A DNA stretch of 64,000 nt from Pusillimonas caeni (GCF_003545815.1 NZ_PDUW01000002.1:1-64000); one strand, 5' to 3'. Shown: positions 18,594 through 27,484, numbered from the stretch's first letter. Translations and numbers: made by a program. The notes: generated from the letters alone by a model not told the origin.

Positions 18594-19364
18594 TCAATCA
18601 CCGTGAACCTGTCTCCAGGGTGTTGCTTTCTTTTCCAGCCAGGCCAGCAGTCCGTACAACGCCAGGCCCATGACGGCAAGAATGAACAGCGCGGCAAACA
18701 CACGGACGGTGTCGAACGTGCCCTGGGCGCTCATGATGATGTAGCCCAAGCCGCGCTGCGACGACACGAACTCGCCCACGATGGCGCCGACCAGAGCCAG
18801 CGACATGGCCACCTTCATGCCCGCCACCATCGAAGGCAGGGCGCAGGGCAGCTTGACCTTGAAAAAGAAATCCCAGGCCGAACCGCGCAGCACCTTGCCC
18901 AGGTCGGTCACGTCGGTGGGTACCGAACGCAGGCCATGGACCGTGTCGACGATGATGGCGAACACGGCGATCAGGAAGGCGATGGCGATCTTGGGCTCGG
19001 CGCCCGTGCCCAGCCAGACCACGAACAGCGGCGCCAATGCCACCTTGGGCACGCTGTTGAAACCGATGATCAGCGGATACAAAAAACGTTCGAACAGGCG
19101 TGAACCCACCAGGCCCACGGCGATCAGGACACCGCCCACCACGGACAGCACAAAGCCCGCCAGCGTGGTCCATAGCGTGTAGAGCGAATGGCTCAGATAC
19201 CACGGCAGGTCGGCCCACAGTTCAGCAAAGATGCGAGACGGCAGCGGCAGCATGATGTCCCGAACGTCGAGCACACGGCACAGGATCTCCCATACGGCGA
19301 ACACCACGATGAGGGACAGCGTGCCGGCCGCACCCATGCCCAGATTGTTGAGTGCGGACTTCAT
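18594..19364 (-). CDS. ABC transporter permease (SsuC/TauC/ThiX type)
   Basis: ATG 19364 gives a 256-aa inner-membrane protein with about six hydrophobic segments and the binding-protein-dependent permease motif (EAA loop) around GSAWDFFFKVKLPCALP. The start overlaps the stop of the ATPase gene (ATGA), fixing the choice. It belongs with the ATPase and receptor genes directly upstream as an importer of the sulfonate/nitrate/NMT1 group. Its position inside the pic operon suggests uptake of picolinate or another pyridine or aromatic acid, which is inference. Confidence 0.9.
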   Translation of the reverse strand: MKSALNNLGMGAAGTLSLIVVFAVWEILCRVLDVRDIMLPLPSRIFAELWADLPWYLSHSLYTLWTTLAGFVLSVVGGVLIAVGLVGSRLFERFLYPLIIGFNSVPKVALAPLFVVWLGTGAEPKIAIAFLIAVFAIIVDTVHGLRSVPTDVTDLGKVLRGSAWDFFFKVKLPCALPSMVAGMKVAMSLALVGAIVGEFVSSQRGLGYIIMSAQGTFDTVRVFAALFILAVMGLALYGLLAWLEKKATPWRQVHGD

Positions 19365-20140
19365 GCGCCCTCCTTGATGAGGCCCATTTCCTCGAACAGC
19401 CCGCGAATGTGCGCGGTATGGCGGCCGAATTCGGGCGTCTCGCGCACGGACAGCGGGCGGGGGCGGGGCAGGTCGATCGTGATGGTTTCCATGAGCCGGC
19501 CGGGACGGGGTGAAAACACCATGACCACGTCGCCCAGGTACACCGCCTCGGAAATGCCGTGCGTGACGAACAGCACGGTATTTCGGGTTTCCATCCAGAT
19601 GCGCTGCAGTTCGAAGTTCATCTGGTCGCGGGTGAAGGCGTCCAGCGCGCCGAAGGGCTCGTCCATCAGCAACAGGTTGGGATCGTCCACCAGCGCGCGG
19701 CAGATGGCCGCCCGCTGGCGCATGCCCCCCGACAGCTCGCGCGGATAGCAATGCCCGAAGTCGCTCAGCCCGACCAGGTCGAGCAGCTGGCCGACTTTCC
19801 CGGCGTAATCCTCGGGCCGTTTCTTGGCGAACTCCACCGGCAGGAGGATGTTCTTGCGGATGCTGCGCCACTCGAGCAGGGCATCGCGCTGGAACACCAT
19901 GCCGATGCCGTCGGGCGGGCCGTGCACTTCAGAGCCGTTGACCTGCAACTCGCCGCCGGTGATGTTCTCGAGCCCGGCGACGCAGCGCAGGAACGTGCTT
20001 TTGCCGCAGCCGCTGGGCCCCAGGATGCTGACGAAGCGGCCCGCGGGGATGTCGGCAGTGATTCCTGACAATGCCTGGACGCCGCGGGCGCCCGGGTATT
20101 GTTTGGAGACGTTCAAGGCATGAACGGCCGACACGCTCAT
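19361..20140 (-). CDS. ABC transporter ATP-binding protein (SsuB/TauB type)
   Basis: The 259-aa ATPase has Walker A GPSGCGKS at 41-48, signature LSGGMRQR, Walker B LLLMDEP and the switch His in THGISEA. It energises import by the neighbouring permease and receptor. It overlaps the receptor stop and the permease start by four bases each (ATGA), a tight three-gene cassette. The sequence type is that of the nitrate/sulfonate/taurine importers. Confidence 0.93.
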   Translation of the reverse strand: MSVSAVHALNVSKQYPGARGVQALSGITADIPAGRFVSILGPSGCGKSTFLRCVAGLENITGGELQVNGSEVHGPPDGIGMVFQRDALLEWRSIRKNILLPVEFAKKRPEDYAGKVGQLLDLVGLSDFGHCYPRELSGGMRQRAAICRALVDDPNLLLMDEPFGALDAFTRDQMNFELQRIWMETRNTVLFVTHGISEAVYLGDVVMVFSPRPGRLMETITIDLPRPRPLSVRETPEFGRHTAHIRGLFEEMGLIKEGA

Positions 20141-21165
20141 TTGGCCACCATCTCGTCGTACTTCTCGGGATGCACCAGGTCGGTGGCATAGAAGTCGGCC
20201 GCCTGCAGCTTGTCGCTGATCACGTCGACCGAACGCAGGGTCTTGACGGCCTCGTCCCAGTCGGCGGGAACCGGCACGCCGATGCGTTCGCCCTTGGCGG
20301 GCTTGCCGAAGTATTCGTACAGCGCATCGATCTGGCCGCGCAGGATCTTGGCATCGAGGCGCGCCTGGGGCCGTTGCTCCATGATGGCTTTCACCGCCTC
20401 GTCCTGATGGCCGTCATAGATGTACTGCCACGCCCGCGCCGTCACGCTGGCAAAGCGCGAGATCTGGTCGTGCTTGGTCTTGAGCTTTTCCTCGCTGGCG
20501 AAAATGCCGAAGCTGGGCATGTTGAGCCCGTAGTCGGCAAAGGATATGGCGCGCGAGGGCCGGCGCTCGGACACCGAGGCGATGACGAAAGGAATCGTCG
20601 ACACGACCGCGTCGGCGCGACCCACGGCATAGGTCGTGACCTTGCCGGCGGCTTCTACGTTGAGCAGCTCGAGGTCGCTGCGCTTGATGCCGCCTTCGGC
20701 CAGGAAGGCGTCGATGAAGGGCGCTTCGAGCGAACCTGCGGTGTAGACGAGCTTCTTGCCCTTGAGGTCGGCCGGGCCCTTGATGTCGGAATCCTGAGGC
20801 ACCAGCACGCCGATATCGCTGCGGCGCGCGAACGGCGCCACGGCCTTGACCGGCAGGCCCTTGTCGCGTGCGATCATCATCGATGCGAGCGCGGCATGGC
20901 CGACGTCGAAACTGTCTCCGGAGCCCACGATCTGCACCGTGGTGACCGAGCCGTTGCCGTCCTCGAGCTTGACGTCCAGGCCGGCCTGTTCGTACCAGCC
21001 TTTGCTCTTGGCCAGATGGAAGGCGCCATGGATGCCCCAGGGCGTCCAGTCAAGGCGGACCGACAGGGGCTCGAGCTTCTGCTGCGCGACCGCCGAAGCG
21101 GCCATCGCAAAAGCGACCAGCCCCAGACCGCCCTTCAACCATGCTTTGGATAGAAATTTCTTCAT
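20137..21165 (-). CDS. ABC transporter substrate-binding protein (NMT1/SsuA-like)
   Basis: The 342-aa protein has a cleavable signal peptide: basic MMKKFLSKAW, a hydrophobic stretch, and AVAQQ as probable cleavage site. The NMT1/THI5-like receptor fold follows, beginning LDWTPWGIHGAFHLAKSKGW. It acts in the periplasm. The start at 21165 is preferred for its five-base spacing from GGGAG; the neighbouring ATG at 21168 is equally plausible. NMT1-like receptors bind pyrimidine precursors, riboflavin, aromatic acids or sulfonates, so the ligand is open; a pyridine carboxylate would fit the operon. Confidence 0.88.
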   Translation of the reverse strand: MKKFLSKAWLKGGLGLVAFAMAASAVAQQKLEPLSVRLDWTPWGIHGAFHLAKSKGWYEQAGLDVKLEDGNGSVTTVQIVGSGDSFDVGHAALASMMIARDKGLPVKAVAPFARRSDIGVLVPQDSDIKGPADLKGKKLVYTAGSLEAPFIDAFLAEGGIKRSDLELLNVEAAGKVTTYAVGRADAVVSTIPFVIASVSERRPSRAISFADYGLNMPSFGIFASEEKLKTKHDQISRFASVTARAWQYIYDGHQDEAVKAIMEQRPQARLDAKILRGQIDALYEYFGKPAKGERIGVPVPADWDEAVKTLRSVDVISDKLQAADFYATDLVHPEKYDEMVAK

Positions 21166-21215
21166 CATCACTCCCTAGATTTTTGTAAGGATGGGCTTGT
21201 GTTGAATAAGGAGCG

Positions 21216-22436
21216 TCAGGCTTTGCCGCCAAAAAACCGCCTGATGCGATCCCAAAGAACGCTCATGAACATCTTGAATGGGCTGAATTCGGCCTGTGGA
21301 GCCGGTTCAGCGCCCTCCGGAAGATCCAGCCGCTTGGCCACGTTGCGGCCAAATTCGGCAATCATGCGGCGCACGAAATCCTGCACCAGCCCCGAGCGCG
21401 AGAATTGCGCCAAAGGCCCTTGCAGGGAATACAGCAAATCGACCTCGACGCGCGAGGCCTGGTCCGAAACCGCCACGACGCGATAGCTGACGTCGCCCTT
21501 GGCGCGGGACTGGCTGAGCGTGTCCTGGCCCGCCCCGCGCAACACGGCCGACATCGCAGCCTCGTCGCGCTCGAGCTTGGCCGCGCCCTTGAAGGCGGCG
21601 GCCATCGGCCCGAACTTGATGGAAATCTTGCCCTTGACCTCGTCGCCCACCTGTTCTTCAATGGCGGCGCCCGGCAGACAGCCGGCCACGGCGGGCAGAT
21701 CGGACATGAACTCCCAGACCCGGGACGCAGGGAAGGGCACGTCGAAGCCGCCCTGGATGCTGGAGCCCTTGCCGGCCTTGTCTCCCGCGGCAGCCTGGGA
21801 AGGAGCCGCGCTTTGTGCGCTTGCGGCCGCGGCCGCAGGCGCGGCGGGCTTGGCGACGGGACGCTGCACCGCCGTGAAGCCCGCGAACTCTTCGGCCTTG
21901 GCCGGCTCGGGCAGGGCCGCCTTGCCCTCGGCCGCGGCGCGGCGCAGGGCGTCGACCTCGGGATCGGGCTGTTCGCGCAGCGCCTCGAGCACCGACATGA
22001 CAGCGGCCGTGATGCCCTGGTAGCCCGTACAGCGGCAGATGTTGCCGGACAGCTCGATGCGCACTCGGCGCTCGTCGGCATCGGCCAGGCGCAATACGAT
22101 GTCGCGCGAGGTGGTCAACATGCCCGGCGTGCAGAAGCCGCACTGCAGGGCGTGCTTCTCGTGAAAGGCTTCGCGCAGGCGGCGCATGATGGGATCGTTG
22201 TCGTAGCCCTCGATCGTGGTGACCTGCTTGCCCTCGCAGGCCACGGCGAACGTGATGCAGGAACGCACCGGCTTGCCGTCGACCAGCACGGTGCAGGCCC
22301 CGCATACGCCGTGTTCGCAGCTCAGGTTGGTGCCCGTCAGGCGAACCTTGTCGCGCAGAAAATCGCCCAGATGCGTGCGCGCGGGGACGTCTCCCGTCAC
22401 CTTGCGCCCGTTTACTTCCATTGATAGTTCAGACAT
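21216..22436 (-). CDS. picA3: Picolinate dehydrogenase small subunit: [2Fe-2S] domain fused to CoxG-like domain
   Basis: The 406-aa product joins two parts. Residues 1-160 are a complete molybdenum-hydroxylase iron-sulfur subunit: plant-type cluster Cys40, Cys45, Cys48, Cys60 and second cluster Cys99, Cys102, Cys134, Cys136. After a Pro/Ala-rich linker (about 160-235), residues 236-395 match the CoxG/SRPBCC carbon-monoxide-dehydrogenase-subunit-G family, ending in a basic amphipathic tail. The first cluster accepts electrons for the FAD subunit. The role of CoxG is uncertain (membrane anchoring is proposed for CO dehydrogenase). The symbol follows the operon order T1-A1-A2-A3 described for A. 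faecalis JQ135. ATG 22436 follows GAGG. Confidence 0.85.
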   Translation of the reverse strand: MSELSMEVNGRKVTGDVPARTHLGDFLRDKVRLTGTNLSCEHGVCGACTVLVDGKPVRSCITFAVACEGKQVTTIEGYDNDPIMRRLREAFHEKHALQCGFCTPGMLTTSRDIVLRLADADERRVRIELSGNICRCTGYQGITAAVMSVLEALREQPDPEVDALRRAAAEGKAALPEPAKAEEFAGFTAVQRPVAKPAAPAAAAASAQSAAPSQAAAGDKAGKGSSIQGGFDVPFPASRVWEFMSDLPAVAGCLPGAAIEEQVGDEVKGKISIKFGPMAAAFKGAAKLERDEAAMSAVLRGAGQDTLSQSRAKGDVSYRVVAVSDQASRVEVDLLYSLQGPLAQFSRSGLVQDFVRRMIAEFGRNVAKRLDLPEGAEPAPQAEFSPFKMFMSVLWDRIRRFFGGKA

Positions 22437-22448
22437 GTGCAATAACCT

Positions 22449-23282
22449 CTACGCGTCCAGCGCCTGGCGCAGGCAGCGCTCGACCACGGTGACAAACAAG
22501 CCCCGGTCCACTTCGGATTTTTCGGGGGTGATGGCCTTGACGGCGGCATGGATGGCGTCGCGGTCGATGGCCGCGGCCCCTTGCTCGGCGACGCGGGCCG
22601 CCAGCTCGTCGAGCAGCTGGGGCGCGCCGTCCAGCGCGCCCACGGCGATGCGCGCCGTTTGTGTGGATGGGTCGAAAAAGGCCGAGCAGCTGGCTTCGGC
22701 GAACTCGCCCGTCTTGCGACAGAACTTGTAATAGCCCCAGCGCGCGCCGGGGTTCATCTTGGGCACGTGCACGGCGGCGATGAGTTCGCCGGCGCCCAGC
22801 TCGGTCGTGTAGGCGCCGATCATGAATTCGGGCATGTTCACCATACGGCTGTTGCCGCCCGGCGCCGCGATTTCGACCTGCGCGCCCAGGGCCGTGGTGG
22901 CCAGCACCCAGTCGGCGGCGGGATCGGCATGCGCCAGGCTGCCGCCCAGCGTGCCGCGGTTGCGCACGGCGCGGTAGGCGATGCGCTCGGCGACGCTTTG
23001 CATCATGTGGCCGGCCAGCAGCGGGAAGACGCCGTCTTCGATCTCGGCGTGAGTGACCGCGCCGCCGACGCGGAGGCGGCCGTCGACTTCAGTGACGGCG
23101 CGCAACTCGGGCAGGCCCGATACGTCGACCACCTTGGCCGGACGCGCCAGCCGCAGATTCAACATGGGCCCCAGCGACTGGCTGCCCCCCATTGCCTTGA
23201 CCACGACGCTTTCGTCGCGGAGGAGATCCAGCGCGGCGGCCAGGCTGTCCACGCGCTCGTATTCGAATTTAGCTGCTTTCAT
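22449..23282 (-). CDS. picA2: Picolinate dehydrogenase FAD subunit (CoxM family)
   Basis: The 277-aa flavoprotein starts MKAAKFEYERVDSL, with FAD-binding motifs GGSQSLGPML near residue 33 and RNRGTLGGSLAHADPAAD around 105-122, as in medium subunits of xanthine dehydrogenase-type enzymes. It passes electrons from the iron-sulfur clusters to the acceptor. The ATG at 23282 sits one base past the picA1 stop (TAGGATG), so translational coupling is likely; a longer frame upstream is not needed. Together with its two neighbours it should form a heterotrimeric hydroxylase adding oxygen at C6 of picolinate. Confidence 0.88.
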   Translation of the reverse strand: MKAAKFEYERVDSLAAALDLLRDESVVVKAMGGSQSLGPMLNLRLARPAKVVDVSGLPELRAVTEVDGRLRVGGAVTHAEIEDGVFPLLAGHMMQSVAERIAYRAVRNRGTLGGSLAHADPAADWVLATTALGAQVEIAAPGGNSRMVNMPEFMIGAYTTELGAGELIAAVHVPKMNPGARWGYYKFCRKTGEFAEASCSAFFDPSTQTARIAVGALDGAPQLLDELAARVAEQGAAAIDRDAIHAAVKAITPEKSEVDRGLFVTVVERCLRQALDA

Positions 23283-23283
23283 C

Positions 23284-25767
23284 CTACTTTCCTGTCGTAC
23301 CCGTCGACGTGTTCTCGCCTGCATGCCGTGCTGCTTCGATGGCCGTCAAGAGGCGATGCGGCGTAAGCGGCGTCTGGGTCATCTCGACTCCGAGGCTCTG
23401 CAACGCGTTGTTGACCGCGCCGAACAGCACTGCCGGCGGGGCGATGCCGCCGCCTTCGCCCACCCCTTTGGCGCCGAATTCGGTGTTGGGCGAGGGCGTC
23501 TCGAAGTGATCGAAGCGGATGTTGGGCACTTCGGTAGCGCCCGGCATGACATAGTCGGCCAGTGTGGAAGCCAGCGGCTGGCCGAACTCGTCGTAAGGCG
23601 TTTCTTCGTAGAACGCGGTGCCGATGCCCTGGGCGATGCCGCCGATGCACTGACCCTCGACGATCATGGGATTGACCATGATGCCGCAGTCTTCCACCAC
23701 CACGTAATCCAGGATTTCTATCTGTCCCGTCTGGGGATCTACGGCCACCACGGCGGCCTGACTGCAGTAGGTGAAGGCGCCGGTGTCGACCTTGGTCTTG
23801 TAGCCGACACTGATCTCCAGACCGCCAGTGTCCACGTCCGCGGGCAGCAGATGGGGCTTGAGGTACCAGGCTTGCGCCACGTCGGCGATGGAGACGCTTG
23901 CCTCGCCGGCGGGGAATGCCCCCACGCCACGCGGGCTGTCGCCCGCTTGCTGCCCCCCAAGGGGGTCGTTTTCATCTTGGGACGGCCCGGCGACGAAAAA
24001 CTTCCCATCGCGGAACTCGAGCGCGGCGGCGTCGCCCGACTTCAGCAGGTGAGCCGCGATCTTGCGCATGCGCGGCAGCAGCTGCTTACAGGCCGATGCC
24101 ACGGCGCCGCCCGACATGACGAGCGAGCGCGAGGCATACGTCCCGCTGGAGTAGGGAGTGCGATCGGTATCGCCATGAACGAGCTTGATGCGCGAAAAAT
24201 CGATGCCCAGGATATCGTTCGCAATCTGCGCAAACGAGGTTTCCATACCCTGGCCGTGCGAATGGATGCCGGCGCGGACCTCCAGGCCCCCGTCGGGCGT
24301 GACACGCACGAATGCCTGGTCGAAACCGGGTATGAGGGGAGTGCCCCACGATGCGAACACCGAGGTTCCATGCGCCGACTGCTCGGTATACGTACCGACG
24401 CCCACGCCGATCAGGCGGCCGTCCGACGCGCCCTTTTTCTGGCGGGCCAGCACGCCTTCGAGATCGACCATTTCGAGGGCGCGTCGCAGGCTGGCGGGAT
24501 AGTCGCCGCCGTCCAGATGCTTGTTAGTGACGTTGATGTAAGGCATCTGCTCGGGCGTGACGAGGTTCTCGAAACGCACTTCCCAGTCTTCGCGCCCCAC
24601 TTCCCGGGCTATTGCGTTCATGGTCAGTTCGATGGCAAAGCACACCCCTGTGCGCGCCACGCCGCGGTACGGCATGAACGGCGGCTTGTTGGTCGCGACA
24701 GCCCGCGTGGTGCAGCGATAGCCGCGGAAGGCGTAGGGCCCGGGCAGATTGCCCACCGCCTGCCCCGCTTCAAGGCCGGTGGTGAACGGCCAGACGGAAT
24801 AGGCGCCGCCGTTGATGGTGATGGTGGCTTCCAGGGCCAGCACTTTGCCGCGCTTGTTGGCGTAGGCGGTGATCTCGTATTCGTGCTCGCGCGTGACAGC
24901 GCCCGCGATCAGGTGCTCGCGGCGGTCTTCCATATAGCGGAAGGGCTTCTTGAAAGTCTTGGCCAGCCAGGCGACACAGAGTTCTTCGCGCTGCAAAATA
25001 CATTTGTAGCCGAAGCCGCCGCCGACGTCGGGCGAAATGACGCGCACCTGCTCTTGGGGCAGCTCCAGGAACTCGGCCAGACCGGTGCGGACCAGGTGGG
25101 GTACCTGGGTTCCGGCGTAGACGACCAACTGGTCTGCCTGATGATCCCAGTATGCCAGCACGGCCATGCCTTCCATGGGCAGCATGCATTGACGTCCCAG
25201 GCTGACTTTCTTGTTGACGACCACCTCGGCCTGAGCCGCCAGTTCTTCGAAATTGGTGTCCGCCTTGAGGGTGACGAAAACGTTGTCCTTCCACTCGTCG
25301 TGGATGAGGTCGCCCGTCGCCCGCATGGCGCTCTCGGAATCTACGTAAACAGGCAGGTCGTCATAATCGACTTCGACCAGCTCGGTGAGGTCTTCTGCCT
25401 CGGCCCGTGTGGGCGCGAAGGCCATGGCCACCAGTTCGCCCACATAGCGCACCTTGTCATGCGCCAGCGGCGGCATGGCCGACACCTGATAGCTGGGCAA
25501 GGTGGAGTCCGCGACGATGTCCAGCGCGTCGGGCATGTCCGAGCGCAGGAAGACGCGGCCCAAGGCCTCTTTGGGCACGCGCATGTCCGTGATGCGGGCA
25601 TGGGCCAACGGGCTGCGCAAGAAGGCGACCTCGTTGAGCTCCGGCATGGTCATATTGCCGATAAAGTTGCCCTTGCCCTGCAGATGGCGCTGGTCTTCTT
25701 TGCGAAGCACGCGCGCCCCTATGCCCTGGGGCTTTACCGTCCTTGCCGGATGTTCTAAAACTTTCAT
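23284..25767 (-). CDS. picA1: Picolinate dehydrogenase molybdopterin subunit (xanthine dehydrogenase family)
   Basis: The 827-aa protein has the CoxL/XdhB architecture: N-terminal aldehyde-oxidase hammerhead domain, then two molybdopterin-binding regions with GGGFGYK, PYRGVAR and the catalytic Glu in GAKGVGEGGG near the C-terminus. The CO-dehydrogenase active loop (AYRCSFR) is absent, so this is a hydroxylase and not CO dehydrogenase. The setting with a Rieske oxygenase and NicX-type ring-cleavage genes points to picolinate 6-hydroxylation. An in-frame, repeat-like insertion of about 25-28 residues (DPLGGQQAGDSPRGVG part) lies near three quarters of the protein. Function by synteny: confident for the family, less for the substrate. 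Confidence 0.85.
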   Translation of the reverse strand: MKVLEHPARTVKPQGIGARVLRKEDQRHLQGKGNFIGNMTMPELNEVAFLRSPLAHARITDMRVPKEALGRVFLRSDMPDALDIVADSTLPSYQVSAMPPLAHDKVRYVGELVAMAFAPTRAEAEDLTELVEVDYDDLPVYVDSESAMRATGDLIHDEWKDNVFVTLKADTNFEELAAQAEVVVNKKVSLGRQCMLPMEGMAVLAYWDHQADQLVVYAGTQVPHLVRTGLAEFLELPQEQVRVISPDVGGGFGYKCILQREELCVAWLAKTFKKPFRYMEDRREHLIAGAVTREHEYEITAYANKRGKVLALEATITINGGAYSVWPFTTGLEAGQAVGNLPGPYAFRGYRCTTRAVATNKPPFMPYRGVARTGVCFAIELTMNAIAREVGREDWEVRFENLVTPEQMPYINVTNKHLDGGDYPASLRRALEMVDLEGVLARQKKGASDGRLIGVGVGTYTEQSAHGTSVFASWGTPLIPGFDQAFVRVTPDGGLEVRAGIHSHGQGMETSFAQIANDILGIDFSRIKLVHGDTDRTPYSSGTYASRSLVMSGGAVASACKQLLPRMRKIAAHLLKSGDAAALEFRDGKFFVAGPSQDENDPLGGQQAGDSPRGVGAFPAGEASVSIADVAQAWYLKPHLLPADVDTGGLEISVGYKTKVDTGAFTYCSQAAVVAVDPQTGQIEILDYVVVEDCGIMVNPMIVEGQCIGGIAQGIGTAFYEETPYDEFGQPLASTLADYVMPGATEVPNIRFDHFETPSPNTEFGAKGVGEGGGIAPPAVLFGAVNNALQSLGVEMTQTPLTPHRLLTAIEAARHAGENTSTGTTGK
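23916..23990 (-). repeat. Palindrome-rich insertion inside picA1
   Basis: This 75-base stretch contains two small perfect palindromes, GCGGGC-TGTC-GCCCGC (23930-23945 region) and CCCCC-AA-GGGGG (23954-23965 region), plus a nearby CCCCCAC. It is unlike the surrounding codon pattern but keeps the frame, adding Gly/Pro/Gln-rich residues between LEFRDGKFFVAG and SVSIADVAQ. From memory, similar G/C-block repeats are scattered between genes in Burkholderiales; no second copy is present in this window. Boundaries are approximate. Confidence 0.5.
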
Positions 25768-25805
25768 GACTTGAACCTGCCTGTTTACAGTACTGCTTAG
25801 CTACT

Positions 25806-26900
25806 TTATGAACGGCTCACCGCATTGAACGTGTAGTTGTCCAGCGCGCTTTCGGCCACGCGGAACCACGACACTTCGGCTTCCTGGAATTTGCGCCACT
25901 CGGGATAGATCTTGGCGAAATCGGCGTTCTTGTCCGATAGCTCCTTCCAGAGCTCTTGCGAAGCCTTGTAAGCGGCGTCCATGACGTCTTTCGGGAAAAA
26001 GCCCAGCTTGGCGCCCGCGGCGACCAGCTTGCGCAGGGCCGCAGGGTTCTTGGCGTCGTAGGCGGCCAGCATGCGCAGCGTCTGCTCGTTGCAGGCGCAT
26101 TCGAAAGCAGCCTTGAACGGCGCGGGCAGATCGGCCCAGGCCTTGGCGTTGACCATGGTGGTGATCGAGGCGCTGCCTTCGAACCAGCCCGGCGAGTAGT
26201 AGTAGGGCGCGACTTTGTTCAGGCCCAGCTTTTCATCGTCGTAGGGTCCGATCCACTCGGCCGCATCGATCGTGCCTTTTTCGAGCGAGGGGTAGATGTC
26301 GCCGGGGGGAATCTGCTGAGGGATGGCGCCCAGCTTGGTCAGCACCATGCCGCCGATGCCGCCGATGCGCATCTTGAGGCCTTCCATGTCTTTCAGCGAC
26401 TTGATCTCTTTGCGGAACCAGCCGCCCATCTGCACGCCCACGTTGCCGCAGACGAAGTTGACGACGTTGTATTTTTTGTACATTTCGCGCAGCAGCTCGA
26501 GTCCGCCGCCGTGCTGAACCCAGGCGTTGTGCTGGCGCGCGCTCATGCCGAAGGACAGGCCGGTGTCGAACGCCACCGCGGTGTTGGTGCCGATGTGGGC
26601 CGTGGCCAGCACGTGGTTGCATTCGACCGTGCCGTTGCCGACCGCTTCCATATTCTGCGCGTAGGGCACCAGCTCGCCGCCCGGGAAAGGACGGATCTCG
26701 AACTTGCCTTCGGTCAGTTCACTGACGCGCTGACACAGCTCTTCGGCGGAACCGTACATTTCGTCAAGGCTCTTGGGCCAGCCGGTGGACATGCGCCACC
26801 GGACGGAGGGAGTGCCTTGGGCGGCTGCCGGCAGGCTTGCTGCGGCCAGACCGGCACCGGCCGCCGCGGCGGCCTGAGTAAGAAAGCGACGTCGTTGCAT
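25806..26900 (-). CDS. picT1: TRAP transporter substrate-binding protein (DctP/FcbT1-like)
   Basis: ATG 26900, preceded by AGGAG, gives 364 aa with a Tat-type signal peptide (MQRRRFLTQAAAAAGAG to AAAQG). The body matches the mannitol/chloroaromatic TRAP receptor family: dimeric periplasmic proteins binding carboxylates through a conserved Arg region (KMRIGG). It is the first gene of the leftward operon, 38 bases before picA1, and lies behind the PicR sites at 27073-27104. Its permease partners are probably the DctQ/DctM pair at 16.2-18.5 kb. In JQ135 the operon is likewise named picT1-A1-A2-A3-T2-T3. Confidence 0.88.
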   Translation of the reverse strand: MQRRRFLTQAAAAAGAGLAAASLPAAAQGTPSVRWRMSTGWPKSLDEMYGSAEELCQRVSELTEGKFEIRPFPGGELVPYAQNMEAVGNGTVECNHVLATAHIGTNTAVAFDTGLSFGMSARQHNAWVQHGGGLELLREMYKKYNVVNFVCGNVGVQMGGWFRKEIKSLKDMEGLKMRIGGIGGMVLTKLGAIPQQIPPGDIYPSLEKGTIDAAEWIGPYDDEKLGLNKVAPYYYSPGWFEGSASITTMVNAKAWADLPAPFKAAFECACNEQTLRMLAAYDAKNPAALRKLVAAGAKLGFFPKDVMDAAYKASQELWKELSDKNADFAKIYPEWRKFQEAEVSWFRVAESALDNYTFNAVSRS

Positions 26901-27072
26901 TTGCTGCTCCTGTTTGTATTGGATATTGTTCGTCGGTATATCGACATTTTTCCGGCGGTTGCAGGCGTAGCCTCGCGGCTTACGCCCCGGCCCGATGCTC
27001 TGGCACAAACCGGCCTCCACCCTGCTGCTCCGTGGCCCTGCACCGGCCGCGAAAGACCGGTACAAATAGTCG

Positions 27073-27104
27073 TCAGCACGCTGAGCGATTTGTTAGTGTG
27101 CTGA
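27073..27104. promoter_or_regulatory. PicR operator pair on the picT1 side
   Basis: Two 12-bp sites, TCAGCACGCTGA (27073-27084) and, read on the minus strand, TCAGCACACTAA (27093-27104), lie with starts 20 bases apart. Both fit the TCAG-N4-CTNN pattern reported for PicR of A. faecalis JQ135. Their distance of about 170 bases from the picT1 start codon suggests that they cover the picT1 promoter. Confidence 0.75.
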
Positions 27105-27424
27105 ACAACTGGGGACATGTCAACGAGGGAAAATACCAAGAATGTTCCGGAAACTATAACGGGGCTTGTGCGATCATTCGCAACAATCATGCCAATCCGG
27201 GCGAATTGGCAAAGGCCTCTGGGAGACGGCTCCTGCGGCCCGAAGACGAAGAAATTCAGTCTTGGCGCCAAACGGGTAAGGCTCGGCGGATAGCGGCTTT
27301 CAATATGCATCGAAAAAGGGCACCATGCACCGAAAGCGGGCGCACAGGGCGCTCAAGGGTCGTCATGATAACGCCAAAAATCGATTTTTCGCGACTTTAA
27401 GTGAAAACCCTAATACAGCCGGGC

Positions 27425-27484
27425 TATAATATGCAGCATACTGACTATATTGCTCAGCATACTTCCTATTACTCAGTACACTTG
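27425..27484 (+). promoter_or_regulatory. picB promoter with three PicR operators
   Basis: A perfect -10 box TATAAT is at 27425-27430; no good -35 box is seen 17 bases upstream. Directly downstream come three TCAG-N4-CTNN sites: 27433-27444 (TCAGTATGCTGC on the minus strand), 27454-27465 (TCAGCATACTTC) and 27473-27484 (TCAGTACACTTG). The spacings of 21 and 19 bases place them on one helix face. Occupation would block transcript start and early elongation, fitting repression relieved by 6-hydroxypicolinate as published for PicR. Confidence 0.75.

Noticed and set aside
23053-25758. Long + strand open frame opposite picA1
   Set aside because: Shadow of the molybdenum-hydroxylase gene; no recognisable motif and no ribosome site.
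23284-25767. Carbon monoxide dehydrogenase large subunit
   Set aside because: The CO-specific active-site loop AYRCSFR is missing (PYRGVAR instead), and the context is pyridine degradation.
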